A stretch of 64,000 nt of DNA from Gemmatimonadota bacterium (GTDB lineage Bacteria > Gemmatimonadota > Gemmatimonadetes > Palauibacterales > KS3-K002): the NCBI GenBank assembly GCA_020344215.1, contig CP070815.1, positions 3,181,087 to 3,245,086 of the forward strand, read 5' to 3'. Shown here piece after piece: positions 53,682-62,276 of the stretch. Within the stretch, counting starts at the first letter, position 1. The number at the start of each line of letters is the position of its first letter. The position numbers were made by a program, and so were the translations under genes. The notes under the pieces are model-generated. The model worked only from the letters and a program-made list of their open reading frames with translations, searched no databases and was not told the origin of the DNA.

Positions 53682-55403
53682 GTGGCCAAGTTCAGCTTGG
53701 GGATCTCCCCCCTGAGCCGTCGAGTTCTGCACGGTGGCTTCCTGATGCTGCTGGCCGCCGTATTTACAATCGGGCTGAGCTTCGCGACGGTGGAGCTGCC
53801 CTATCTCATCGACGACGCTCTACAAAGCACGATCACCGCACCGAACCTCGACTCGCACGCCGATGAGTTGAGCGTGCTCAAGACCGAGTTGTTCATATCG
53901 CACTTCAAGCTGCGCCTGATCGGCTACGTTTGCTTCGCCCTGATGGTGTTGGCCATCGTCGCCGGAGTCGCCACACGTAGGACGGGGCTGGCAGTGCTCG
54001 GCGCTGTCGGCTTCATGCTTCCAGTCTTCGCTCAGTTCGCCGCCGTGATGTTCTTCCTCGCTGGCCTCGGCGTGTTGAACATCCTCTGGTTGCCGGTCCT
54101 CGACATCTCATACGAGCTGCAGAGGCTGGGACTGATCATCCGGGCGCCTTACGACATGCTGAGCTGGCCCTTCTGCCAGGTGGGCGTCAGCGGGTACTGG
54201 CCGATCGTGTACTTCTTCATCGGCAGTGGGCTGCTTCTATTCTTCTTCGGTACCTTCGCCTGGCTGTCGGCGCGGGCCCGCAAGCAGCAGGTCGCCGATT
54301 TTTGGGTGTACCGCATCTCGCGCCACCCCCAGTACCTCGGGTGGATCCTCTGGAGCTACGGGATCTACTTGCTGCTGTTGCAGCAGCGATACCCGAAACG
54401 CTCATGGGGCATCGAAGCGAGCCTGCCCTGGCTTCTGTCGACCCTAGTCATTATCGGCGTGGCGATGCTGGAGGAACTGAACATGCGGCGCCGGCACGGC
54501 GAGGCGTACGAGGCTTATCGGCGGAGCGCTCCCTTGCTATTTCCGGTCCCGGCGTTCGTGGCAAGGTTGTTCGCGCTGCCGTTTCGCCTCTTGTTCAAGA
54601 AGAGCCAGGCCGATAGTAAACGGGAGGTGGCGGCTGTTCTCTCGCTCTACGCGGTCGTTCTGATGGCTGCGTCCGCGCTGGTCTACGGCGGCGGCTGGAA
54701 GAGCACGACGGCGCTGATCATGCCTTCAGCGAACGTGGCCGAGATGGAAGAGATCGCCGCTCGGTTGGTGGCAGGGCCGAACCGGCGCTCTCACGGACGG
54801 TGCGGAGATTGCGAGCGGCTGGCGGCCTTCGGCGAACCCGCCGTGGACTACTTTCTCCCGCTGCTCGAGAGCGAACAGGTCGAGGTGCGAATTCTCGCCG
54901 CTGAGTATCTGGGGAAGATCCCCGCCGAACGGTCGGTGCCGGCTCTGCTGACGGCCCTCGACGATTCCGTGGCCAACGTCCGGGTGAACGCGCTTGGCGC
55001 TCTGGCGGCTAGCGGCTTGCGCGGGTGCGTGGAACCGATGCTGAGGCTGCTGGATGACCGGGACGCCTCGGTGCGGACCCGGGCCATGCGGTCACTGGCC
55101 CAGTTGGGGGCTGAAGAGATCATCGAGAGAGCCGACGAAGGATTGAGAGACCCCGACGCACGGGTTCGCCAATCGACCGTGGAATCGCTGGGGGTCCTGG
55201 GATCGGAGAAGGCGTTGCCGTTGGTAACGGAAGGTCTGAACGACGAGAAAGCGTGGGTGAGGCGCACTGCGGTGGCCGCGTTGCTGAAGATCGGTTCACC
55301 GGCAGCGCGTGGAGCGCTTCTGCGAGCTTCGCGCGATGAGGACTGGGAGGTGCGTATGTACGCGGCGGAAGCGTTGAAGCGCCTTGACGATTCGGACCTA
55401 TGA
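53682..55403 (+). CDS. Isoprenylcysteine-methyltransferase-like membrane protein fused to HEAT repeats
   Basis: 573 residues from GTG 53682, with AGGAGG upstream. About seven membrane helices fill residues 15-330. The ICMT/PEMT-type methyltransferase motif is present: YRISRHPQYLGWILW (RHPxY) and RRHGEAYEAYRRSAP. From about residue 370 follow six HEAT-like repeats (VRILAAEYLGKIPAERSVPAL, VRVNALGALAASGLRG and so on). The membrane part should methylate a lipid or prenylated substrate using S-adenosylmethionine; the HEAT part binds proteins in the cytoplasm. Transcribed from operator module C. Its stop codon lies inside tRNA fragment R4. Confidence 0.82.
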   Translation: MAKFSLGISPLSRRVLHGGFLMLLAAVFTIGLSFATVELPYLIDDALQSTITAPNLDSHADELSVLKTELFISHFKLRLIGYVCFALMVLAIVAGVATRRTGLAVLGAVGFMLPVFAQFAAVMFFLAGLGVLNILWLPVLDISYELQRLGLIIRAPYDMLSWPFCQVGVSGYWPIVYFFIGSGLLLFFFGTFAWLSARARKQQVADFWVYRISRHPQYLGWILWSYGIYLLLLQQRYPKRSWGIEASLPWLLSTLVIIGVAMLEELNMRRRHGEAYEAYRRSAPLLFPVPAFVARLFALPFRLLFKKSQADSKREVAAVLSLYAVVLMAASALVYGGGWKSTTALIMPSANVAEMEEIAARLVAGPNRRSHGRCGDCERLAAFGEPAVDYFLPLLESEQVEVRILAAEYLGKIPAERSVPALLTALDDSVANVRVNALGALAASGLRGCVEPMLRLLDDRDASVRTRAMRSLAQLGAEEIIERADEGLRDPDARVRQSTVESLGVLGSEKALPLVTEGLNDEKAWVRRTAVAALLKIGSPAARGALLRASRDEDWEVRMYAAEALKRLDDSDL

Positions 55404-55422
55404 CCGTCGGCTCCGAAGGCCA
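55389..55422 (-). repeat. tRNA-Arg 3'-half fragment R4
   Basis: 29 of 34 positions match 60546-60579 of the intact tRNA-Arg. It overlaps the last codons and stop of the HEAT-repeat gene, so the gene's final residues (DSDL) are written in tRNA-derived sequence. Confidence 0.65.
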
Positions 55423-55483
55423 AGGATGAGCACTGACGCCGATCCGATAGGAAACGGACGACCTGCGACGGCGGTGCGGCTTT

Positions 55484-55943
55484 CTATCTTCCGAGGTACC
55501 CCTCCATGATGGCCAGGTAGTTCTCCTCGAGAGACGAGACGCTGATACCCAGCGCCCGCTGGAAGGCGTCGTAAAACGTGTCCCCCTCGTTCATGTACTG
55601 GAACAGGTTGCGCAGGTCCGCCGTACTCGCCGCGTGACCCCGTGTCGTATCGATGAGGTAAGCGTAGGTGAGCGCGAACATCTAATAGTACTCGCCCATT
55701 CGGTCGATATCCGGGAAGTCGGCGCGGCGCTGGATGCGGACCGGAATGATGTGCGTCGGATCTGAGAGCCAGGCCTGAAACTGCTGCAACGTCGGTCTTG
55801 CGTACGCGCCGCCCACGACCACGGCCTGCCCCTCGGAGAACCAGATGTCGAGCCAATAGGGCCATTCACCGTTCCCGGGCAATCGATGAGGCTGAACTGA
55901 AAGACGTGCATTAGCTCGTGCCTCATCACGATTGCCGGCTAGT
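55484..55943 (-). pseudogene. Zinc metalloprotease remnant (HELMH), 5'-truncated and broken
   Basis: Near 55920 one frame reads IVMRHELMHVFQF, a HExxH metallopeptidase motif. The next part, WPYWLDIWFSEGQAVVVGG to DPTHIIPVRIQRRADFPDID, is in another frame, so a frameshift lies between. A TAG at about 55682 then interrupts the same frame before ALTYAYLIDTTRG and LEENYLAIMEGYLGR. The upstream part of the gene is missing and its edge meets the stop of the next gene. It is not functional. Confidence 0.65.
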
Positions 55944-57105
55944 CTCTCTCGCGCTCCAGCCGCTCGATCATCTGCTGGGCGTAGACCATGTCGGGGTCGA
56001 CTTCCAGGCACTTCCTGTAGTAGTGAAGCGCACGATCGATCTCACCGCGTTCCCGGTAGATGCCTGCCAGACGCCACCAGCCGTTCAGCGAGTGCGGGTA
56101 GAGCTCGACCAAGCGCTCGAGCATCTCGATGGCCTCCTCTACCCTGCCGGCCTGTGCCAGGTTGTCCGACTGCATCGCCAGCACCATGTCCGGAATCGCG
56201 ACTTCATACCCGTAGCGTTCCGACAGCTCGGTGTAGTACGCCTCGATGTCGGCCAGCGACACGCTCCCAACGCCGGCCGGGAATTCGTACGGGCTGAACA
56301 CAAGCGTCAGTCCCTCACGCAGACCCGACGGCTGCAGAAAGTCGCCGTTCTCCTCGACGACCTCGATCTTCCACTCGAATTCGGCCGGCGCCTTGGCGGA
56401 GACGACTTCCTCGAGTCGCGGCATGTACTCGAGCGCTTCGGGGAAGTCGCTATCCTCGGCGTTCACATACAAGAAGACCTTGAGCGTCTCTCTGCCGGCG
56501 AGGAACGTCTCGACCTTCTCGATCAGGTAGTCGCGCTGCACCAGGTAGCGGAACGGGTTGTTCAGGATATAAGCGTCGAAGGTCTCGGGTCGCTCAGTCA
56601 GTGTGTAGAGTCCGAACGTGCCACCGGCTTGTGGACCGACCAGGATTCGGAAATCCGCGGTCCGATAGTTCGCCTCGACGAAAGGCATCGCCTCCTCGAC
56701 CATGAACCGTAGGAACCGGTCCGCGCCGGCCGGGTTCCCTTCGCGGTCGAGGGGCAGGTAGTCCCGGTAACGCTCCGTGTTAGTGATGCCGACCAGGATC
56801 ACAGGTGGCATCCGTGTGGTGCCGAGGAGCGTGGTAATGTACAGGGCTTCGGCGAAGTAGTTCCTGACCTGGCCTCCATAAAGGATATAGATGACCGGGT
56901 ATCCGATCGCCGTCTCGTCATAACCGCGCGGCAGGTTGACCAGCAGGGTGCGGCCTTCATCGAGTATCCGAGAGTGGATCTTCCGATAGTGGCCGATGAC
57001 GATGTCTTCCTGGTCCTCCTGCGCGACAGCGGGCAGCGCCGTCGTCGCCCCCAGGAATATCGCCGTCACGATCCATACGGGACGACGTCGCGTCGGATAC
57101 GACAT
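55939..57105 (-). CDS. Enterochelin-esterase-like alpha/beta-fold protein with C-terminal TPRs, nucleophile lost
   Basis: 388 residues; ATG 57105 has GGGAG 8 nt upstream. Signal peptide (WIVTAIFLGATTALPAVA), then an esterase-D-like fold (RTLLVNLPRGYDETAIGYPVIYILYGG, DRFLRFMVEEAMPFVEANYR). Where the family has the nucleophile elbow GxSxGG, this protein has VGPQAGGTFGL: the serine is replaced by glutamine. Two or three TPRs follow (YPHSLNGWWRLAGIYRERGEI, ALHYYRKCLEVDPD). It is probably a binding protein rather than an esterase. The 337-bp divergent gap (57106-57442) holds a TATAAC box at 57403 but nothing else clear. Confidence 0.8.
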   Translation of the reverse strand: MSYPTRRRPVWIVTAIFLGATTALPAVAQEDQEDIVIGHYRKIHSRILDEGRTLLVNLPRGYDETAIGYPVIYILYGGQVRNYFAEALYITTLLGTTRMPPVILVGITNTERYRDYLPLDREGNPAGADRFLRFMVEEAMPFVEANYRTADFRILVGPQAGGTFGLYTLTERPETFDAYILNNPFRYLVQRDYLIEKVETFLAGRETLKVFLYVNAEDSDFPEALEYMPRLEEVVSAKAPAEFEWKIEVVEENGDFLQPSGLREGLTLVFSPYEFPAGVGSVSLADIEAYYTELSERYGYEVAIPDMVLAMQSDNLAQAGRVEEAIEMLERLVELYPHSLNGWWRLAGIYRERGEIDRALHYYRKCLEVDPDMVYAQQMIERLERERD

Positions 57106-57442
57106 GTTTCTCACTCCCTATCGATCGGTTGGCTGTAGACAGGATGTCGCAGCGGCCGCGTTGCGACGTTGCGCTGCAGTGTTCGCTGGCCCATACGGAT
57201 TAGCAGGCGGCGGGGATTCATATGGGACGCGTGGCGGCGACACATTCTCACGCAGACAACGTTCGTACGGCGCTGCGAACCACTACATGCGTTGGGGCGT
57301 CTAAAGTGGTGACGGCAGGAGTCATGCGTCAGAGCCAGAACCGGAACCGAAGCCTGTGTCCTGGCAATTACTTCGTGAGCCGCTTTGCTTTGACGGATGA
57401 TATAACGTTTTAGCCTCCAACAACTTACGCAACGGAGACGAC

Positions 57443-58267
57443 ATGACCGATGATAGAGCCGCGAGCGTCCCCATAGCGTCGGCTGAGGTCCGGCCGGGCA
57501 TGTCGCGGCGTGACTTCCTCAAGACCGGCCTGCTTGGCACTATGGCTGCGCCGGTGCTCTTAGGCTGCACCGACTTTACATCAACACCTGCGGCGAGCCC
57601 ATGGCTGACGTCACGACCCGGGTCGCCGACCATCACACCCGCCAATGGGCTCAGTGAGCTCGGTCTCGGCAGCCCTCGCGACGGGCTCCTGTACGTGCCG
57701 GAGAGCTACTCCCCGGATGTGCCGGCACCTCTCTTTGTCGCCCTGCACGGGGCAGGTGGATCGGGCGACTCTTGGGCGAGCTATCACGAGCGGGCGGAGG
57801 CTCGCGGCATGATCCTCCTAGCGCCTGACGCGCGTTCCTCGACGTGGGACCTCGTGCGTGGTCACTTTGGGCCGGACGTCGAATTCCTGGATCGAGCGCT
57901 ACAGCACACATTCGAGCGCTGCTTGATCGACCCGGCGCGGCTCGCGCTGGGCGGGTTCTCGGACGGCGCGTCGTACGCGCTCTCCCTCGGGCTCTGCAAT
58001 GGGGACCTATTTAGCCACCTCGTTGCCTATTCGCCGGGTTTCCAGCAAGGCTGCGGTGTTAATGTGGAGAAGCCGCAGATCTATGTGTCCCACGGCACGC
58101 GTGATCGCGTTCTTCCTGTAACAACAACTCGGGACCGCATAGTGCCGAACTTGCGCTCTGCCGGATGGGATGTGACCTACGAGGAGTTCGACGGCGGCCA
58201 TGTGGTTCCGGCGGAGATTTCCGAGTCGGCGCTCGACTGGTTTCTGGGTGACGGCGGAGCGACTTAG
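57443..58267 (+). CDS. Tat-exported esterase/PHB-depolymerase-like hydrolase
   Basis: 274 residues. A twin-arginine leader (MSRRDFLKTGLLGTMAAPVLLGC) could be lipidated at its Cys. The hydrolase has the oxyanion region LFVALHGAGGSGDSW, nucleophile GFSDGASYAL, Asp in SHGTRDRVLP and His in FDGGHVVP. The triad is complete. It fits the dienelactone/phospholipase-carboxylesterase and LpqC-like depolymerase group. It probably hydrolyses an ester outside the cytoplasm. Divergent from the inactive esterase homologue. Confidence 0.87.
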   Translation: MTDDRAASVPIASAEVRPGMSRRDFLKTGLLGTMAAPVLLGCTDFTSTPAASPWLTSRPGSPTITPANGLSELGLGSPRDGLLYVPESYSPDVPAPLFVALHGAGGSGDSWASYHERAEARGMILLAPDARSSTWDLVRGHFGPDVEFLDRALQHTFERCLIDPARLALGGFSDGASYALSLGLCNGDLFSHLVAYSPGFQQGCGVNVEKPQIYVSHGTRDRVLPVTTTRDRIVPNLRSAGWDVTYEEFDGGHVVPAEISESALDWFLGDGGAT

Positions 58268-58325
58268 CAGGTAGCGCTGGACCGGCCACTCGGTACAGGT
58301 GGCTACGCGTCTGGGATGGAAACAG

Positions 58326-58364
58326 AAAAGGGGCCCTGCGAGCCGATGAGCTCATAGGGCCTTT
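58326..58364. terminator. Bidirectional terminator hairpin
   Basis: GGCCCT with GAGC (58332-58343) pairs with GCTC and AGGGCC (58350-58361) around a small internal loop, with A-run before and TTT after. It lies between converging genes. Confidence 0.6.
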
Positions 58365-58385
58365 CGCCTAACACGGGAAGCGTCG

Positions 58386-60191
58386 TCAGTTGGGGAAGTT
58401 CATGCGGCGCAGCAGGTCTTGGAAGCGCGGGTCCGACCTGAGTCGCTCGTAGCCGGGTTCACAGTTGACCCAGGGGAGTAATGGGTCGCGTGTCTCATAG
58501 GCTTCCTCGAGCGCCACCAGCGCCTCGTCGATCTGGCCCAGGTGTGCGAGATAGGCGCCTCTGCCCCCCAGGCCGAGGACGTTGGAGTCCTCCAGCACCC
58601 TGACTGCTTCCGGTATCTCGGCCGGGTCCGATAGCGCCGCCAGATAGGCACGATAAGGCTCGGGATCGCTCTCCGTTAGCTGGGCCAAGCGGTCGTACAG
58701 CGGGGCAGCAGCCGCGTAGTCGCCTTTCAGAACATGGGCGTACGCGAGCAGGCAAATGGCCCAGTCAAAGTCCGGGTAAACCTCCAACGTGCGCTCGATA
58801 GCGGGAATCGCGTCATCGAGCCGGCCAGTGAACTCCAATACGACCCCCAAGATGAGGTTGGGCGCCGGCGACAGTGGGTCCAACTCGACGGCTGTTCGCG
58901 CTTCGCGCAGCGCCTCATCCCAGCGACGGGCCACCGTCAGGAGCTCGGCGTACCACTGATGCGCCGTCGCATAGTCCGGGCTCAGCTCGATCGCCCTTAA
59001 GTAGTCTCGCTCAGCGTTCTCGCGGTCCCACTCGAAATAGTCCTTGATGTAGGCCGAAGCCGTGAATGCCTCGGCAAGATCGGGCTCGAGGGCACGCGCT
59101 CGCTCGGTCGCCGCCTTGGCGAACGGCAGGATCTCGGGAATCGACGGCCCGCCGTACTGCGGGAGCAGCACGTAGGTCTCAGCCAGCGCCGCGCGGGCGC
59201 CGGCGTAGTCCGGATCCAGGAAGATCGCTTGGTTGAAGTAGCTGATCGCTGAGTCGAAGGCGGCGAGCGAACGCTGGTGCCAGAAATGCCGGCCGCGCAG
59301 GTAGTAGTCGTACGCCTCGAGATTCTCGGTCGGCCTTTCCTCGATGCGGCCTTTCTCAGCACGCGTCAGTGTCGTTCTTAGAGCGAGGGCGATGTGTTGG
59401 GCGACGTCGCTCTGGATCGCGAACACGTCCGTCAACTCTCGATTGTACTGCTCCGCCCATAGGTGCTCGTCGGTCTCGGCATCGATCAGCTGCGCGTTGA
59501 TCCTCACGCGATCACCGATCCGCTGCACCTCACCTTCGAGCACCGTGGCAACGCCGAGTTCCTGCCCGATCTCCCGTAGGTTCCTACGGGTGCCTTTGTA
59601 TTGCATGACCGAGGTACGGGAGATCACCTTGAGATCTGCGATCTTCGACAGGTGATTGATGATGTCGCCCGTGACACCGTCGCTGAAGTACTCGTTGTCG
59701 GGATCGCCGCTGAGATTTACGAACGGAAGCACTGCTACAGACTTCCGCTCCCCATCGGTCTCCCCCGCACCCTCATGAAGCACCAGCCATCCGGTCGCCA
59801 CGATACCCCACACAGCCAACACGACCACGAACGTGGCCAGCGCATTGCGCCACGTCAGAATCCGATGTCGTCGTCTCGCCTCATGGCGAGCAGTAGCCGC
59901 CTGAGCCTTCAGCCCCTCCTCATCGGCTCCCGCCGGCGGTGTCGGTTCGGCCGGCCCCGCGAAAGGTGCTGCCTCTTAGTGGACGAAGGCCGTGGCCAGG
60001 ACCACGGGCAACCCGATCAGGAACAGGATGATCGCCAGCGCCGGGAGCCACTCGGGCAGGGTCAGCCGGTCGGTGAGCGTGTCGATGATCTCGTAGCAGA
60101 TCCAAGCCCCGCCGACGTAAATCAGCAGCACCTGCCAGAGTGAGCGGTGGTGGATCTCGAGAATGAGCCGCTTGAGACGTGACATGCTCAT
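58386..60191 (-). pseudogene. FlgO-like/TPR protein interrupted by an in-frame TAA
   Basis: From ATG 60191 the frame reads MSRLKRLILEIHHRSLWQVLLIYVGGA, with two membrane helices, up to LATAFVH, then a TAA at 59976-59978. The same frame continues without a shift through EAAPFAGPAEPTPPAGADEEG, another helix (ATFVVVLAVWGIVATGW), a FlgO-like domain (SVAVLPFVNLSGDPDNEYFSDG) and TPRs to the stop at 58386. One C-to-T change in CAA would explain it. GTG 59828 could still express the 480-residue C-terminal part. Intact paralogue at 34761-36422. Confidence 0.7.
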
Positions 60192-60533
60192 GCTGCGGCT
60201 TTGAGCCAGGCTGGGGCTGTGAGACTAGCCGGAAGTCTCTGAAGCCAAGATGTGGTTGCGGCTCTATGAGGGCAATCTTGGCGCTGTTGGGAGCCAGCGG
60301 CGTGGTGGGCTATGCGCTCTAGAGGAGGTGGCCCCCTTAAAACTGACCTGCGTCTCCGTGCTGCCGCAGGGGAGGCGCTCCCGTTCCTCTGTCGCCTCTG
60401 GAGACCCTCGATGGCAGCCTGCGTGATCCTCCAGCCCTTGGCGGTCAGCTTGTAGTCGCGGCGATAGAAGTGGGGCGGGCAAAGGAAGCGTTTGGGGGAG
60501 CTAATTACTAGAAACAGTTGGACTTCTAGAGAA

Positions 60534-60607
60534 CGCGCCTGACAGGATTCGAACCTGTGACCTTCGGCTCCGGAGGCCGACGCTCTATCCAACTGAGCTA
60601 CAGGCGC
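60534..60607 (-). tRNA. tRNA-Arg (anticodon CCG)
   Basis: A full cloverleaf reads on the minus strand: acceptor GCGCCTG/CAGGCGC, D-arm GCTC/GAGC with AGTTGGATA loop, anticodon stem TCGGC/GCCGA with loop CTCCGGA (anticodon CCG, reading CGG), variable AGGTC, T-arm ACAGG-TTCGAAT-CCTGT, discriminator G. No CCA is encoded. Its 3' half is repeated at 39.0, 46.7, 51.4, 55.4 and (short) 53.4 kb. The 342 bp to its left (60192-60533) contain a minus-strand reading FYRRDYKLTAKGWRITQAAIEG that may be a gene remnant, but I cannot assign it. Confidence 0.96.
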
Positions 60608-60732
60608 TTGGACCGCTAACTTATCGGGTCCGCCGTACCCAGGGAAGGCCTTCCCCGGGGCGCGCCCGGTGACTGCTGGCCTCGGGCGCCCGGTCCGTCT
60701 GGGATGCGCGGGCTGCGGCTGTGTCTCACCCT

Positions 60733-62139
60733 CTACCGCTGCTCCTCGGCGCGGCAACTAGCGCCTGCGCACCCCGCCAACCGGCCGAGCCACGCAATAA
60801 GATCGGCGAGCAGTCCGGGGTCGGCGGTCGAGTAGAAGTTGTCCAGCTCGTAGGGATCAAGATTTCGGTCGTAGAGCTCGAACTCGCCGCGGCCGAAGTG
60901 GTCGACGTACAGATAGCCGTCGTCCCGCACGCCGCGATACTCCTTGTCCGGCTTCAGCCACTCGATCAGGAGGCCGCTCCGCCAGGCGCCGCCCTCACCG
61001 CCGTTGCCTATCAGTAACGGTTCCAGCGATCGGCCGTCGATGAAGTTGGGCGTCGCCACTCCGGCTAGTCCGGCGAGTGTCGGGGCGATGTCGATGTTGA
61101 TCGCGATCTGCGAGACTCGTCTCCCCTCACCAACGCCGGGCCCGGAAACCAGGAGCGGGACCCGGACGTCTTCGTCGTAAGGGTTGGTCTTGCCGCTCTC
61201 GAAACGTTGCTCCCCGAGATGGTAACCGTTGTCGGAGGTGAAAAAGACGTAGGTCCGCTCCGCCTCACCTGTAGCTTCCAGCGCCCTGAAGAGGGTGTCG
61301 ACCATCTCGTCGACTGCAAGCATCGAGCGCAGCCGCTTCCGGAAGCGCGCGTCGAGCTCGTCGATCTGCTCCTGGGTCAGCAGCGGCTTCGAGGCGATCC
61401 AGCTCGGTTTGTCGCTCACGTCCGCCTCGTTGGACGATGGTGAGCGCGGCGCTGTGATTCCTGGGAACGCGCCGGCATGTCTGGGAGCGGGGTCCGTCGG
61501 CGCGTGAGGTGCGTGGGTTCAGATGTATATGAAGAAGGGCGTCTCGTCCGCTGCCCAACGTCGCATGAACTCAGCGGCTTTCGACGCGATCACATCGGTC
61601 TCGTAGTTGTCCGTGCCGTGGTACTCGACGATGCGACCGTTATCGTTGACCCGGTAATCGAAGTACTTGTCGAGAACCGCGAACCACTCGCTCCAACCCT
61701 GCGGCACATGGCTCGCGAAGTCCGGATAACCGTTCATGTACTTGCGTAGAAACGCGGTTCTGTAACCGGCCGATTTGAGCCAGGTGGCGATCGTCGAGCT
61801 CTCGCGCCCGAGGTCCCTGAACCTGTCGAACCCGCGCACATCTCCGCCGTTCACGAAGACGCCGTGGTTATGGGCGAACTGGCCGCGCAGCATGGTCGCT
61901 CGCGAAGGAGCGCAGACCGGCGTCGTGACGAAGAAGTTCTGAAAAGTCGCGCCGTCGTCGGCGAGCCGCTGCAGTCGCGGGAGGTAAGACATCGACTTCC
62001 AGTCGAGGTCGTCCGTCAGGATGAGGATGAGGTTCGGCCGTTGCGGGATCGGCTCCGTCGTGCCGGAATCACAGGCGGCCACGGCACCCGGCAGGGCGAA
62101 GAACGCGACGCACCTGCGCCATGCGCCACGTCGGATCAT
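60733..62139 (-). pseudogene. Type I sulfatase lipoprotein interrupted by an in-frame TGA
   Basis: 469 codons. The signal ends GAVAAC (lipobox-like). The catalytic motif TTPVCAPSRATMLRGQ holds the Cys converted to formylglycine (CxPSR); NLILILTDDLDWKSM gives metal ligands. After PFFIYI a TGA at 61519-61521 interrupts; the same frame resumes THAPHAP, then DKPSWIA, FTSDNGYHLGEQR and LYDRNLDPYELDN. Relatives have a small residue at the stop position. Without readthrough, the protein lacks half its active site. It resembles N-sulfoglucosamine or heparan-type sulfatases. Confidence 0.75.
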
Positions 62140-62276
62140 ACACCAAGAGCCAGCCGCTATCCGAGTATCTCGAGCGCGTCAGGGAGCCTTCGCAACGGCG
62201 GCGACGGCTCCCTGACATGGTCCGGTGTCCGGTGCCCGCCGGGTGGCTGTTGAGTGCCGCCGGCGGATTCGAAGGC

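Noticed and set aside
57250..57320. Integron attC-like site near the Tat esterase gene
   Set aside because: A short match to a core-like GTT motif only; no paired R'' and R' sites and no cassette structure.
39000..60607. A classical genomic island with its own integrase
   Set aside because: No integrase, excisionase, replication or transfer gene is present between the outermost tRNA fragments; only the fragment series itself suggests insertion.
61519..61521. Selenocysteine at the sulfatase TGA
   Set aside because: The position lies in a short loop that holds a small ordinary residue in relatives, not at a redox or catalytic site, and no selenocysteine machinery is in the window.
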